Positions 43,643 through 53,255 of a stretch of DNA of 53,772 bases are shown here, piece by piece. The notes beneath the pieces are model-generated. The model did no database searches. It was not told the DNA's origin and was given only the letters and a program-made list of their open reading frames with translations. The translations under genes and the position numbers were made by a program. Location: positions 1 through 53,772 of the forward strand of contig JAZSDX010000060.1 of assembly GCA_045531405.1 (NCBI GenBank), read 5' to 3'. The DNA is from RGIG4079 sp045531405 (GTDB taxonomy: Bacteria > Bacteroidota > Bacteroidia > Bacteroidales > Muribaculaceae). Numbering within the stretch: the stretch's first letter is position 1; each line of letters starts with the position of its first letter.

Positions 43643-46057
43643 TTAATGTTTTACTACAACTTTCTTCAATGTGTATTTGCTTCCAATAAGAACACGTGCA
43701 AAGTAAACGCCATCGGCAATTTCACTTACATTAATCACGTTACCTGTTGCTTTGGCGACTGTAGTACCATTCATTGCAACAAGTTCGATACTCTTAATCA
43801 AGCCATCACCATTAGCAATCAACAATTCTGAAGCCGGGTTAGGATAAACTGTTACTGTAGTCATCGTTTCAATGCTTTCAACTCCTACCGCTCCATCTTT
43901 AATGTAATTGATATTATCCAACTTAAATTCACCCTTACGGCTCATCAAACTTGGAGTTTGTACCATTTTCACACCTGATAGTTGATATTCTTTTTCTCCT
44001 TCGAGCATTACCAATGGCACTTCAATATATCGCCATCCAAGGAAGTCTAATTTCCCTACCGGGATATATTTTATATCTTCAGGAGCAATAACTTCAAGAT
44101 AAACTTCATTTGCAGTCAAATCTCCATATACGTGAATACCAACCGCGTCATTATTGGTCAATTTTGTTTCACATACCGACGAACGCGAAATCAACATTTC
44201 ACTACCTTCGGTCGCAGGGAATTCATACATCACATTCATACATGATGCTCCAAACAATTTATTTGTAGCATCTTTAGTGACTGACATTGTATCTACATCA
44301 ACCGAACCTTGAGTATTCAAAGCATATAGAGTGAAATCTTCCATTCCTTCAATTATGCTATCGTTTTTCTCTGTTCCGGCGTCAATGGCTTTAAAGTAAA
44401 CAACAACACTATCTTGCAAAGGAATACCATCTTTATCGGCAATTTCGTTTGAAAGAGTCATTTTATAAGTTTGTCCCACAGTCAAATCTTTTGTAAATGG
44501 AATGCGGAAAAATCCATATTCAGCACCAAGTTTGCTATAAGTCATTTTACGAGTGTTAAGTGCCACCTTTGTACCGGTTGAATCTACAATAGAGATTTGT
44601 TTGAGTATTGGAGTCACGTTAGGTAACTTATCGAAACGCACTTCAATTGCAGGATTGTCAAAGTGTACTTCTTCACCTTCTTTAGGGAATTGACCAATGA
44701 TTGACATATAGTTGCGATCGGCTGTGAAGAATGATAATTCAAATGGCGCCTCCATAGCCATACCTCCGGCATGTTTAGCCGATGCATCAAGACGTGCAGT
44801 GTAAACAGTGCTTGTTTGGTAAGTTTGTGTTGGAGTAAAAACCATTCGAAGGTTATTGTTTTCCCATGTTATTTCGCCGGGAATTTCGGGTGTGATTGAG
44901 AATGCAGCCTCAACGCTTGCTGTATCCATATCCCAGTTAAAGTCAAGAACTACAGGAGTATTACAAAGCACACCGGGATTACCTTCGCTCCATACAGGTG
45001 AATAAGTTTCAACCACTGGAGCAGTGTTACGAATCTTACTCATTTTGAAGTTGGCAAAAGTGATTTCATCGGCAACAACTTCAACCATTGCAGTTGATTC
45101 ATAATGACGATTACCCCCCACTTTCAACATATATTTACCCGGTTCTACTTTACGGAAAGCGTAGATACCGTTAAAAACCATATCACTATATGTTTCTTGC
45201 AACTTTGTAGTTCCGGTTTCGTCCCACAATGATACGTATGCAGTATCAACTGTTTCAAGTTGGTCTTCACCTATCATTTTATAATCACCTACACGGGGGA
45301 AACGAGAGTCATTCAAACGTCCGGCAATAGCTCCATATGTTACCCCGGGGAGACCATATTGATCATCAAGGGCCTTACGGAAGTTCCATGCTTCAATCCA
45401 TTTATAGTCAAGACTCATCAAACGATAAGTTTCGGGGATATAATCGTGGAAAGAACCTTCTGACAAACATCCCGGTATTGTGAGTTTACGTAACACTCCA
45501 TAACCTTGTGTTCCCCAAGTTGGCTGAAATGACCAGTCACCACGATAATTGGGAGTAGTACTTGTCCACACGGTTGCATCGTTTACCAATAGGTTATTAG
45601 CGATATTTATTGCCCACACTTTTGCATCGGGATAAACAGGTTCGTTGTCATATCCTCGATAGAAAATAATTGGGAAGTTCACACGGTTAGATGTACCGGT
45701 TGCATTTGAGTGGATTGATAGGAATATATCAGAACCTGCTTCATTTGCCAATCGACCGATAGTTTCCAATCCAAGGTCATCAGCACTAGTGTTTGTCACA
45801 CGCGACATCACCACTTTTGCACCAAGTTCTTGCAACATGTCACGCAATAAAAAGCCTTTGTGCATATTTGAGTTTGATTCCCAGAATCCGGAAGTATCGC
45901 CTTCGGCATAAGGATAAATAACCACGTTACGGTCATTAGCTGCATCGTGACCACCATGACCAGGGTTGATATAGATAATGAGGTCACTATAATTTGTTGC
46001 CATGGTCGAAAAAGCAACGGCTCCGGCAATCATCAATGTTGTGAATAACTTTTTCAT
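43643..46057 (-). CDS. T9SS-exported N-acetylmuramoyl-L-alanine amidase (copy B)
   Basis: The 804-residue paralogue of amidase A has a signal peptide (MKKLFTTLMIAGAVAFSTMA) and Amidase_3 motifs NPGHGGHDA, FWESNSN, SIHSNATG and CLSEGSFHDY. Regulatory-like and Ig-like domains follow, and a T9SS tail with VTVYPNPASELLIANGDGLI. All catalytic residues appear present. The proteins are strongly diverged outside the motifs, so the duplication is old. It follows propeller B by 17 bases and precedes propeller A by 22. Confidence 0.9.
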   Translation of the reverse strand: MKKLFTTLMIAGAVAFSTMATNYSDLIIYINPGHGGHDAANDRNVVIYPYAEGDTSGFWESNSNMHKGFLLRDMLQELGAKVVMSRVTNTSADDLGLETIGRLANEAGSDIFLSIHSNATGTSNRVNFPIIFYRGYDNEPVYPDAKVWAINIANNLLVNDATVWTSTTPNYRGDWSFQPTWGTQGYGVLRKLTIPGCLSEGSFHDYIPETYRLMSLDYKWIEAWNFRKALDDQYGLPGVTYGAIAGRLNDSRFPRVGDYKMIGEDQLETVDTAYVSLWDETGTTKLQETYSDMVFNGIYAFRKVEPGKYMLKVGGNRHYESTAMVEVVADEITFANFKMSKIRNTAPVVETYSPVWSEGNPGVLCNTPVVLDFNWDMDTASVEAAFSITPEIPGEITWENNNLRMVFTPTQTYQTSTVYTARLDASAKHAGGMAMEAPFELSFFTADRNYMSIIGQFPKEGEEVHFDNPAIEVRFDKLPNVTPILKQISIVDSTGTKVALNTRKMTYSKLGAEYGFFRIPFTKDLTVGQTYKMTLSNEIADKDGIPLQDSVVVYFKAIDAGTEKNDSIIEGMEDFTLYALNTQGSVDVDTMSVTKDATNKLFGASCMNVMYEFPATEGSEMLISRSSVCETKLTNNDAVGIHVYGDLTANEVYLEVIAPEDIKYIPVGKLDFLGWRYIEVPLVMLEGEKEYQLSGVKMVQTPSLMSRKGEFKLDNINYIKDGAVGVESIETMTTVTVYPNPASELLIANGDGLIKSIELVAMNGTTVAKATGNVINVSEIADGVYFARVLIGSKYTLKKVVVKH

Positions 46058-46074
46058 ATATAGAGTCCTCCTAT

Positions 46075-46968
46075 TTATTTAAGTTTAATATTCATTTGAT
46101 AAAGACGTCCGTCGATTGTTGCATACACAATCTTGCCTGCTTCAAATGATGCAGTGGGATTCATTGTCATTGATTCGGGTTTTGTGAGTTCTTGTTTTTG
46201 AGAACCATCTGCCGAAAGAAGCACAATTTGTGATGAATGATAATTATAGCCATCGTTGGTTGCATTCATTGCTACAATGTGATCGTTACCATACCACACC
46301 GGTGCTTCATAATTACCCGCCATTGAAAGAATATTTCCATTTAGGTCAGTAATCACAATACCATGAGCAGCAGCAAAGAACATAACCTTAGTACCATCGG
46401 GAGAAAGTGAAGCCCAAATATAACCCATACAATTTTTTATCGGAGAATAAGCCTTTTCTACGCCATTTTGAGCGATAAAAAGTTGAGCCCCCTCGGTGCG
46501 CACACGTGTTGACTTATCATCGGTTACAAGCAATTGACCATCAATAGTCGTTGCAAATCCTTTGGCTGTAGCCACCGGACGAGCCACTACACGACCTTGC
46601 TTTGACACCTCCACGGTTTGACGAGATGCAATATTATACTTTTTCACTTGACGCAAATTGCGATTATTTTCGCTTGATTGTGTCACAAAATAGATTTCTT
46701 TTCCATCGGGAGAGAATGAAGCGTCGAGCCCAGCACGTGCTTCGGTGCTTACTTTTACAACAACATTGTCGTTGAAATCATACAAGCGCAAGTCGGTATA
46801 ATCACATTCCGAAAATAGCAGTTGAGAGCCGTCGGTACTAAGCACTGGGTTGTGCATTCCACTCTCCACTCCTTTTAACAGAGGGGTCACCGACTCTACT
46901 TCCACGATTTGCGCATTCATCGACATAACACCGACAAATGCCATCATTGAGAGTAACAGTTTCTTCAT
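46075..46968 (-). CDS. exported TolB-like beta-propeller protein (copy B)
   Basis: The 297-residue protein has a signal peptide (MKKLLLSMMAFVGVMSMNAQ) and propeller blades GMHNPVLSTDGSQLLFSECD, LDASFSPDGKEIYFVTQS, IWASLSPDGTKVMFFAAAHG and a closing blade IVYATIDGRLYQMNI. It is a paralogue of copy A and opens the four-gene operon, 17 bases before amidase B. It has no enzymatic motif. A role as wall sensor or amidase partner is inferred from the repeated pairing. Confidence 0.82.
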   Translation of the reverse strand: MKKLLLSMMAFVGVMSMNAQIVEVESVTPLLKGVESGMHNPVLSTDGSQLLFSECDYTDLRLYDFNDNVVVKVSTEARAGLDASFSPDGKEIYFVTQSSENNRNLRQVKKYNIASRQTVEVSKQGRVVARPVATAKGFATTIDGQLLVTDDKSTRVRTEGAQLFIAQNGVEKAYSPIKNCMGYIWASLSPDGTKVMFFAAAHGIVITDLNGNILSMAGNYEAPVWYGNDHIVAMNATNDGYNYHSSQIVLLSADGSQKQELTKPESMTMNPTASFEAGKIVYATIDGRLYQMNIKLK

Positions 46969-47087
46969 ATAAATTGGTATTATAAAGTTAATTATTTTTT
47001 ATGTTAGTTTTCTGGTTAGCAAATTCTTATACACATAAAATACCCCCAAACGAATATAGTCGCCCGAAGTTAAAGTATATAGATGTA

Positions 47088-47095
47088 CAAAGATA
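47088..47095 (-). promoter_or_regulatory. candidate -7 box of the propeller/amidase operon
   Basis: Minus-strand TATCTTTG (plus 47088-47095) fits the consensus. No clear -33 box is seen. It would give a leader of about 110 bases before 46968, in which I see no known RNA element. Confidence 0.5.
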
Positions 47096-47163
47096 TATAA
47101 AATTATTTGAATTTGAGCATCCCCATTCACTTATTTTTACCGTCTTTAACCTAAAAAATATAC

Positions 47164-47204
47164 AAAAACCGAGTGACATCAATACTATGACATCACTCGG
47201 TTTT
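47164..47204 (-). terminator. terminator of the phosphodiester-glycosidase pair
   Basis: AAAACCGAGTGA (47165-47176) pairs with TCACTCGGTTTT (47193-47204). Read on the minus strand it ends in five T. Confidence 0.85.
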
Positions 47205-47250
47205 ACAGATTTTATTTATAAAATATTTCTACCCTTATAATTGTGTTTTT

Positions 47251-47966
47251 TTATTTCACGATTAATTTTGAGATTGTTGAACCGGCAACGGTTTCTACTT
47301 TCACCAAATATATTCCTGAAGAAAGACCAGCTGCATCAACTGTGATATTGTTGTCGTTACTTTCTTGTGCAATAACTTTTGCGCCAGTTGCCGAATAAAC
47401 TTCAACCACTTTAATTGTTTTTGATGATGACACTGTAAATGCACCATTAGAAACAGGGTTAGGATAAATATTCACTCCACTATCCTCACCTATTGTAATG
47501 CTTTCGACCGAGGCATAGTTATTGTATTCGGCACTCAATTCTGTGATTTTTATTGATTGCTCACCCTTGTTGGCAATATTAGCTTCGATTGTGAAGCGGA
47601 GATATTGCATTGTGATAGGATAGTTAATCAAGTCGGCAGGGTCACCAAGAGCCGAGATGGGAATTTCAACTCGATGAGTAGTGCCTGCTGCATACACACC
47701 ACCATCGGCAGGAGCCACTTCCACTGTGTTCACCTTTATATGCTGTGGTGTGCGCAAGTCAATCAATAGGCTTGAAATATTGACTGATGGAGTAAATTCA
47801 ACCCATAATTTATCGGGAAGGCTATAATATTGCACAGCCTTGACGATTTGGATATATGGTGCACGTGGAGAGCCATAGGTAAATGAGAGTGTGCCATCTT
47901 CAGCCAAAGCCCCTTTGGTAATTCCCGATGACCCTTTCACTGTCCAACCGGTCATATCACTTGCCG
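47251..47966. repeat. direct repeat, copy 1 (shared C-terminal region)
   Basis: This 716-base segment codes the last 240 or so residues of the first glycosidase and is very similar to 49802-50517, with equal length and no gaps. The encoded proteins are about 92% identical here by eye, far more than in the rest of the genes. Confidence 0.85.
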
Positions 47967-49785
47967 GCACTAATGCCGCCTTTGCTATCTCAACTGTTAC
48001 CATAGTGGTATCAAGGAATTCTCCCACCAAACCTACAACTTGAGTAGTACCCTCTTTATAGCCACGAAGCACACCATTTTCATCAATATCAGCCACTGTT
48101 GGGTCTTCCACTGTCCACTTGATTAATGAAGCATCATAGGTATAAATGTTTTCGCCAATTTGAGCAGTTACTTCCATTGGATATTCGCGAGAAGCATCAA
48201 TAAGGATAGGCTTGATGCGAATTGCGATTTCGGCATCTACCACATCAATTTTCTTTGTAACACTCACTCCATTATATGTTGCAGTCAATTCGCTTTGGCA
48301 TGCATTACCTCCGGCGATGAATCGCATACCGTCACAAGTTCCCACCGAGTCGGGACATGAGAGTGTAAATCCTTGCACGTTCTTATCTATCAAGTCGCCA
48401 TATTGGTTATAGCCAAGAATCACCGGTTGATATTGTGAATAAATAGGTGCTTGAAGTACATATTCTTCAAACTCAAGACGAGTGATTACATCGTCTTGTG
48501 GCGCAATTGAGTAGAAGAACCAACCATTGGCAACGGCGCGTGGTGAGCCTTCGGTTGTTTTATTTATTACCTGACCTTCAACCATCATTTGAGCCGAGCC
48601 ACCAGCGTCCATATTCATAATGTTTGTACAACCAAAATACTTCATGATATCGCACATCACGAGGGTGTTACAACCTGCCGATTTGCCATAAACCGGGTCA
48701 ACACTCATGTCAATAACTACTGTGATAAGAGTTTTGCGATCGGCAGTTGTGCCGTAGGCTGTGCGTGAATATGTTTTTGAGTTGTATGAGTCAACAGAGT
48801 TGAGATCGGTCAATACTCCATCAACCATTACCACACCGTTACCACCGATAAGTTGTTCGATTTCGGGAGCCGTGCCGTCGGGTTGTTGCCATTGAAGGTC
48901 GATAGACACCACATCACCGGCAACGAGTTGAGCAAGTGCGTCTTTATTTGCTCCACGCCCCATCAAGCAGAGGTCATAATCGCCAAGTGTACCTGCACCG
49001 GCATCGGTTTTCACTTCCATTACAGTACATTGCATCGAGCGGCCTACCATCCATGTGCTACCTTCATTGATTTTAAGATACACTTCGGTTGACACATTTT
49101 CAACACGGCGCATACGTTGAGTTCCGCTTTCATCGGCATATTGGTCGGCAGGGATAAAACTCTTATCGCGGCCAAAGAAGTGGTTATATAGACCTATTTC
49201 TCCGTCACGCACAAGTTTATTTGTTTGGTGAATTATCAGTTCGCCCAACTTTTCACTTTTCACCCAACCTTTATAATACATAAAGTCGATATACATTCGT
49301 TTATCGGGTGTGATTGCCACACATCCGGGCGAGCCGTTATTGTGTCCCCACCAGTCAGCAAAGGCATTAGTTTCGGTAATAATCTCGCCATTGCGCACAT
49401 TGCCGTTAAACGTAGCGCCGACAAGAAACTCTGCCCAAGGCCATTGCCCCGACACACACCAGAAGTTACCATTGGCACCGGCTAATGGGCGTTTTTCGTC
49501 CGTATATTGACGAGTGTAGGCATTGGCAAGTTTTTCGGTTTTGCCAAGTTGTTCACCACCTTGAGTTGTTTCCACTCGATTGTAAGGATTATTCAAATCC
49601 ATAGTAATCATATTCACGTTGAGAGGGAAATCGGGAATACGAAGACGTTTGTAGTTTACCCCGGGACCCAAGTCGCGGTCAATCAAAATATCAGTTTGAT
49701 AATCTGTTCCTTGAATGGGAATCGTAATTGCGCTCGCAGTAAGCCCTATTGCCAATGTCGCAAATAAAGATAATATCTTTTTCAT
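47251..49785 (-). CDS. T9SS-exported phosphodiester glycosidase, NAGPA/DUF2233 family (copy 1)
   Basis: The 844-residue protein has a signal peptide (MKKILSLFATLAIGLTASA). The NAGPA domain (about 40-430) carries PLAGANGNFWCVSGQ near 97, QLIGGNGVVMVDG near 315 and MNMDAGGSAQMMVEG near 395, the hallmark of phosphodiester glycosidases. A bacterial Ig-like region with ENGVLRGYKEGTTQVVGLVG follows near 585, then a beta-sandwich and a T9SS sorting domain (VNIYPNPVSNGAFTVSSSKT to the end). The human relative removes GlcNAc from GlcNAc-P-mannose. Placed in a wall-degradation island, it may act on phosphate-linked wall glycans. It lies 16 bases after copy 2. Confidence 0.85.
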   Translation of the reverse strand: MKKILSLFATLAIGLTASAITIPIQGTDYQTDILIDRDLGPGVNYKRLRIPDFPLNVNMITMDLNNPYNRVETTQGGEQLGKTEKLANAYTRQYTDEKRPLAGANGNFWCVSGQWPWAEFLVGATFNGNVRNGEIITETNAFADWWGHNNGSPGCVAITPDKRMYIDFMYYKGWVKSEKLGELIIHQTNKLVRDGEIGLYNHFFGRDKSFIPADQYADESGTQRMRRVENVSTEVYLKINEGSTWMVGRSMQCTVMEVKTDAGAGTLGDYDLCLMGRGANKDALAQLVAGDVVSIDLQWQQPDGTAPEIEQLIGGNGVVMVDGVLTDLNSVDSYNSKTYSRTAYGTTADRKTLITVVIDMSVDPVYGKSAGCNTLVMCDIMKYFGCTNIMNMDAGGSAQMMVEGQVINKTTEGSPRAVANGWFFYSIAPQDDVITRLEFEEYVLQAPIYSQYQPVILGYNQYGDLIDKNVQGFTLSCPDSVGTCDGMRFIAGGNACQSELTATYNGVSVTKKIDVVDAEIAIRIKPILIDASREYPMEVTAQIGENIYTYDASLIKWTVEDPTVADIDENGVLRGYKEGTTQVVGLVGEFLDTTMVTVEIAKAALVPASDMTGWTVKGSSGITKGALAEDGTLSFTYGSPRAPYIQIVKAVQYYSLPDKLWVEFTPSVNISSLLIDLRTPQHIKVNTVEVAPADGGVYAAGTTHRVEIPISALGDPADLINYPITMQYLRFTIEANIANKGEQSIKITELSAEYNNYASVESITIGEDSGVNIYPNPVSNGAFTVSSSKTIKVVEVYSATGAKVIAQESNDNNITVDAAGLSSGIYLVKVETVAGSTISKLIVK

Positions 49786-49801
49786 AATATATTTTGTTTG
49801 T

Positions 49802-50517
49802 TTATTTCACGATAAGTTTTGATGTAGTGGTGCCGGCTTCGGTTTCTACTTTCACCAAATATATTCCTGATGAAAGACCCGCTGCATCGACTGAGATATT
49901 GTTGTCGATGCTTTCTTGTGCAATAACTTTTGCGCCGGTTGCCGAATAAACTTCAACCACTTTAATTGTTTTTGATGATGACACGGTAAATGAGCTACCT
50001 TCAACCGGGTTAGGATAAATATTCACTCCACTGCCCTCACCTATTGTAATGCATTCGACCGAGGCATAGTTATTGTATTCGGCGCTCAATTCAGTAATTT
50101 TGATTGATTGTTCTCCTTTGTTTGCTGTATTGGCTTCGATTGTGAAGCGAAGATATTGCATTGTGATAGGATAGTTAATCAAGTCGGCAGGGTCGCCAAG
50201 AGCCGAGATGGGGATTTCAACTCGATGAGTAGCACCGGCAGCATACACGCCACCATCGGCTGGAGCCACTTCCACTGTGTTCACCTTTACATGTTGAGGT
50301 GTGCGCAAGTCAATCAACAGGCTTGAAATATTGATTGATGGAGTAAATTCAACCCATAATTTATCGGGAAGACTATAATATTGCACCGCCTTGACAATTT
50401 GGATATATGGCGCACGTGGAGAAGCATAGGTAAATGATAGTGTACCATCTTCGGCAAGAGCACCTTTGGTTATGCCCGAAGAGGCTTTCACTGTCCATCC
50501 GGTCATATCGCTTGCCG
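49802..50517. repeat. direct repeat, copy 2 (shared C-terminal region)
   Basis: Partner of 47251-47966. Similarity falls sharply just beyond 50517, inside the codons following ASDMTGWTVK in reverse reading order. Confidence 0.85.
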
Positions 50518-52348
50518 CCATAATTGGAGCATTGGCAATTTCCACTGTCACATTTGTGGTATCCACAAAGTCTCCAATCTTACCAACCACCATTGATTTA
50601 CCCTCTTTCAATCCGCGAAGCACACCATTTTCATCGATAGAAATCACATCGTTGTTTTCGATAGTCCATTCTATTGATGCAGGGTTATAGATGTAAACCT
50701 CATCGTCGATTGAAGCGGTCACTTCCATTGCATATTCGCGAGTGGCATCAATGAGGATAGGTTTAATGCGGATAGATAGTTCCGAAGAAACTACAGTCAT
50801 TGTTTTCGACACAGTCACGCCATTATAACTTGCTGTCAAAGGTCCTTCTGCAGCAGCTCCTCCGGCTGTAAATTCAGTGCCATTACAAGTACCCAACGAT
50901 GCATCACAACTCAATGTAAATCCTTTGAAGTCATCGTCAACTATATCACCATATTGGTTGTAAGCAATGATTTGAGGTGAATAAGTGGCATATGTGGGTG
51001 CTTGCAGTTCAAGGTCCTTAAACTCAAGACGTGCAATTGTCTCATCTTTGGGAGCAGTCGAATAAAGAAACCAACCATTGGCAACGGCACGAGGAGTGCC
51101 TTCGGTAGTTTTGTTTATAACCTTTCCTTCAATCATCATTTGTGCCGAGCCACCTGCATCGACATTACAGAGATTGGCGCAACCATAATGTTTTGCGATT
51201 TGACACATCACACGAGTGTTACAACCTGCCGATGTACCATATGTGAGGTCGGTTGATTTGTCTATTACTATTATATATAGAGTTTTTCCATCAGCACTTG
51301 CCCCATAGGCACAACGTGAATACACTTGAGAGTTGTATGTTTCGTCATCATTGCGCCCGGTCATTTCGCCGTTTGCCATCACGATAGCATTACCTCCTAT
51401 GAGTTGCTCGATAACGGGTGTTACACCTCCGGCTGTTGCCCATCCATAATTGATTGACACTTGATCGCCGGCAACAAGTTTTGCAAGAGCATCTTTATTC
51501 GCTCCACGTCCTACAAGACAAAGGTCATAACTGCCGAGAGTACCTGTACCGGCATCGGTTTTCACCTCAGCAACAGTACAAGTCATGGGTTGACCTGCCA
51601 TCCATCGTTGTCCTTCATTGATTGTAAGATATACCTCGGTTGCCACACCTTCAACAAGTTGAAAATGGCGCGTACCACTATCGTCTTTATATCCATCGGC
51701 ACACATAAACGCTTTTGAGCGACCATAAAAACTATTATATAGCCCCACTTCTCCATCGCGTACAATCTTGTTGGCTTGAATTATTGACAAGTTGCCGATT
51801 TTGTCATTTGTGGCACTGCCACTATAATACATCGACTCGATATAGAGTTTTTTTGATGTATCAACGGCAATCACACCTGTACGAGCAGGGCCCCCGTCCC
51901 ATTGGTCGGTGTTTCCGTTGGTTTCTGTAATGATTTGACCATTACGAAGGTTGCCATTGTAAGTAGCACCTATAAGCAAATCGCTATGAGGTTGTTGCCC
52001 CGACACACACCAAAAGTTACCATTGGCACCCGCAATTGGGCGTTTGTCGTCATACATATTTTTATAGCGAGTATAAGCCGATGCGAGTTTTTCGGTTTTG
52101 AAATGAGTATCCGATGCTTGGAATGTTTCGATGCGGTTATATGGATTATTCATATCCATCTGCAATATGTTCACATTCAATGGATAATCGGGAATACGAA
52201 GACGATAATGATGGATACCAGGACCGATATCCTGACTTTCAATCACATCTACATGATAATTTTTATCGTTGATAAGGATTGTATCAACTTGAGCCGATGC
52301 CATCAATCCTGCAAGGAGAAGCACCCCTGAGAGTAGTCGTTTTCTCAT
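49802..52348 (-). CDS. T9SS-exported phosphodiester glycosidase, NAGPA/DUF2233 family (copy 2)
   Basis: The 848-residue paralogue has a signal peptide (MRKRLLSGVLLLAGLMASAQ). The same NAGPA motifs are present: PIAGANGNFWCVSGQ, QLIGGNAIVMANG and CNVDAGGSAQMMIEG near 399. Ig-like and beta-sandwich regions and a T9SS tail follow (VNIYPNPVEGSSFTVSSSKT to the end). The N-terminal 600 residues are only moderately similar to copy 1, while the last 240 are nearly identical. It is first in the two-gene operon. The exact substrate is unknown; divergence of the catalytic half suggests the copies may prefer different glycans. Confidence 0.85.
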   Translation of the reverse strand: MRKRLLSGVLLLAGLMASAQVDTILINDKNYHVDVIESQDIGPGIHHYRLRIPDYPLNVNILQMDMNNPYNRIETFQASDTHFKTEKLASAYTRYKNMYDDKRPIAGANGNFWCVSGQQPHSDLLIGATYNGNLRNGQIITETNGNTDQWDGGPARTGVIAVDTSKKLYIESMYYSGSATNDKIGNLSIIQANKIVRDGEVGLYNSFYGRSKAFMCADGYKDDSGTRHFQLVEGVATEVYLTINEGQRWMAGQPMTCTVAEVKTDAGTGTLGSYDLCLVGRGANKDALAKLVAGDQVSINYGWATAGGVTPVIEQLIGGNAIVMANGEMTGRNDDETYNSQVYSRCAYGASADGKTLYIIVIDKSTDLTYGTSAGCNTRVMCQIAKHYGCANLCNVDAGGSAQMMIEGKVINKTTEGTPRAVANGWFLYSTAPKDETIARLEFKDLELQAPTYATYSPQIIAYNQYGDIVDDDFKGFTLSCDASLGTCNGTEFTAGGAAAEGPLTASYNGVTVSKTMTVVSSELSIRIKPILIDATREYAMEVTASIDDEVYIYNPASIEWTIENNDVISIDENGVLRGLKEGKSMVVGKIGDFVDTTNVTVEIANAPIMAASDMTGWTVKASSGITKGALAEDGTLSFTYASPRAPYIQIVKAVQYYSLPDKLWVEFTPSINISSLLIDLRTPQHVKVNTVEVAPADGGVYAAGATHRVEIPISALGDPADLINYPITMQYLRFTIEANTANKGEQSIKITELSAEYNNYASVECITIGEGSGVNIYPNPVEGSSFTVSSSKTIKVVEVYSATGAKVIAQESIDNNISVDAAGLSSGIYLVKVETEAGTTTSKLIVK

Positions 52349-52374
52349 ATATGGTAATATTTTAGGTTATTTTA

Positions 52375-52382
52375 CAAAGGTA
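52375..52382 (-). promoter_or_regulatory. candidate -7 box of the glycosidase pair
   Basis: Minus-strand TACCTTTG (plus 52375-52382) fits the consensus 26 bases before the start at 52348. I see no good -33 box. Confidence 0.5.
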
Positions 52383-52456
52383 ATGTTTTTAATTGAAAAG
52401 ATAAATGTATAATATAGTATTTTTCAAAAAACTTTTTATAGCTACAAATAGGTGCA

Positions 52457-52650
52457 TCATTTCAATGCCAATAGGTCGCCATAGTCGCTTTTGGGAGGGA
52501 GCTTGCCTTCTATTACATATTGACACACAGTAGTGTCAATTGCGATTGAAGGGGGCATTGCCAAAGGTTATGTTTCTCGATAGCTGTAGTGTTGAGGGCA
52601 TTAGTTAAATAAACCCAATATACTTTGAATATTCTTAATACTACAATTGC
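52457..52650 (-). pseudogene. possible frameshifted coding remnant
   Basis: Within the gene-free stretch 52349-52874, the minus strand shows a 33-residue open frame (52457-52558) whose product contains AIDTTVCQYVIEGKLPPKSD and ends DLLALK. In another frame just upstream (to about 52650) lies YWVYLTNALNTTAIEKHN. The two look like pieces of one protein joined by a frameshift. I do not recognise the family. The rest of the stretch shows only promoters. Confidence 0.3.
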
Positions 52651-52792
52651 CTACATATCAACAACTTAACAAACACCAACACTTGGGTTAATTATAAAGG
52701 GATTGAGCCTTGACAGAATGTCTGCTTTAGTCAAAACCCTTAACAACCGCCACAAACAACTGTTAAACAATCAGTTACTCAAGAGATTGAAC

Positions 52793-52823
52793 TTGAATTG
52801 AAGTTTTGTTTATAGTAATTTTG
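52793..52823 (+). promoter_or_regulatory. promoter of the small right-edge operon
   Basis: TTG at 52793-52795 and TAATTTTG at 52816-52823 are 20 bases apart. The first start codon is at 52875. Confidence 0.75.
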
Positions 52824-52874
52824 TGCAGCCAAAGATATACAATTAAGTATATCGGGAAGCAAAAAACAATAAAT

Positions 52875-53246
52875 ATGAAACATAATATTAAGTTTTTCTC
52901 AAATTTTACACATGCTGAATTAGCATCACAAATAATAGCTTCTGCTAATTCTCAAGAAAAGGCAACTCTGACTATCAAATTTCACGAACAGATGCCAGAA
53001 AAGGAGAGATTACAATTTGAAGAAGATTTTGAAAATTCACTACTTCAATTTGAAGAACCGACTATCATGAATTATATTAATTTACAATGGGAAAATAACA
53101 AATTGCACATAAAATTTATAGGCTGGAATGGGAAAGTCTTACTAAGTCCGGATGGATTTATGTTTATCCGACCATATTGTAAAGTAAGTAATCTAAATCA
53201 AATAGAAAACGACAATAGATATTTTACACCAATAGTAATTAGATAA
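52875..53246 (+). CDS. hypothetical protein
   Basis: The 123-residue soluble protein begins MKHNIKFFSNFTHAELASQI. The ATG at 52875 is chosen over 52806 because the promoter's -7 box lies at 52816-52823. It has an acidic helical middle (PEKERLQFEEDFENSLLQFE) and a beta-rich end (INLQWENNKLHIKFIGWNG). I do not recognise a family. It is followed 9 bases later by a small membrane-protein gene. Confidence 0.65.
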   Translation: MKHNIKFFSNFTHAELASQIIASANSQEKATLTIKFHEQMPEKERLQFEEDFENSLLQFEEPTIMNYINLQWENNKLHIKFIGWNGKVLLSPDGFMFIRPYCKVSNLNQIENDNRYFTPIVIR

Positions 53247-53255
53247 ATTATAATT

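Noticed and set aside
43646..45463. Plus-strand open frames inside the amidase genes
   Set aside because: They are antisense to long genes with clear motifs and have no ribosome site or recognisable product.
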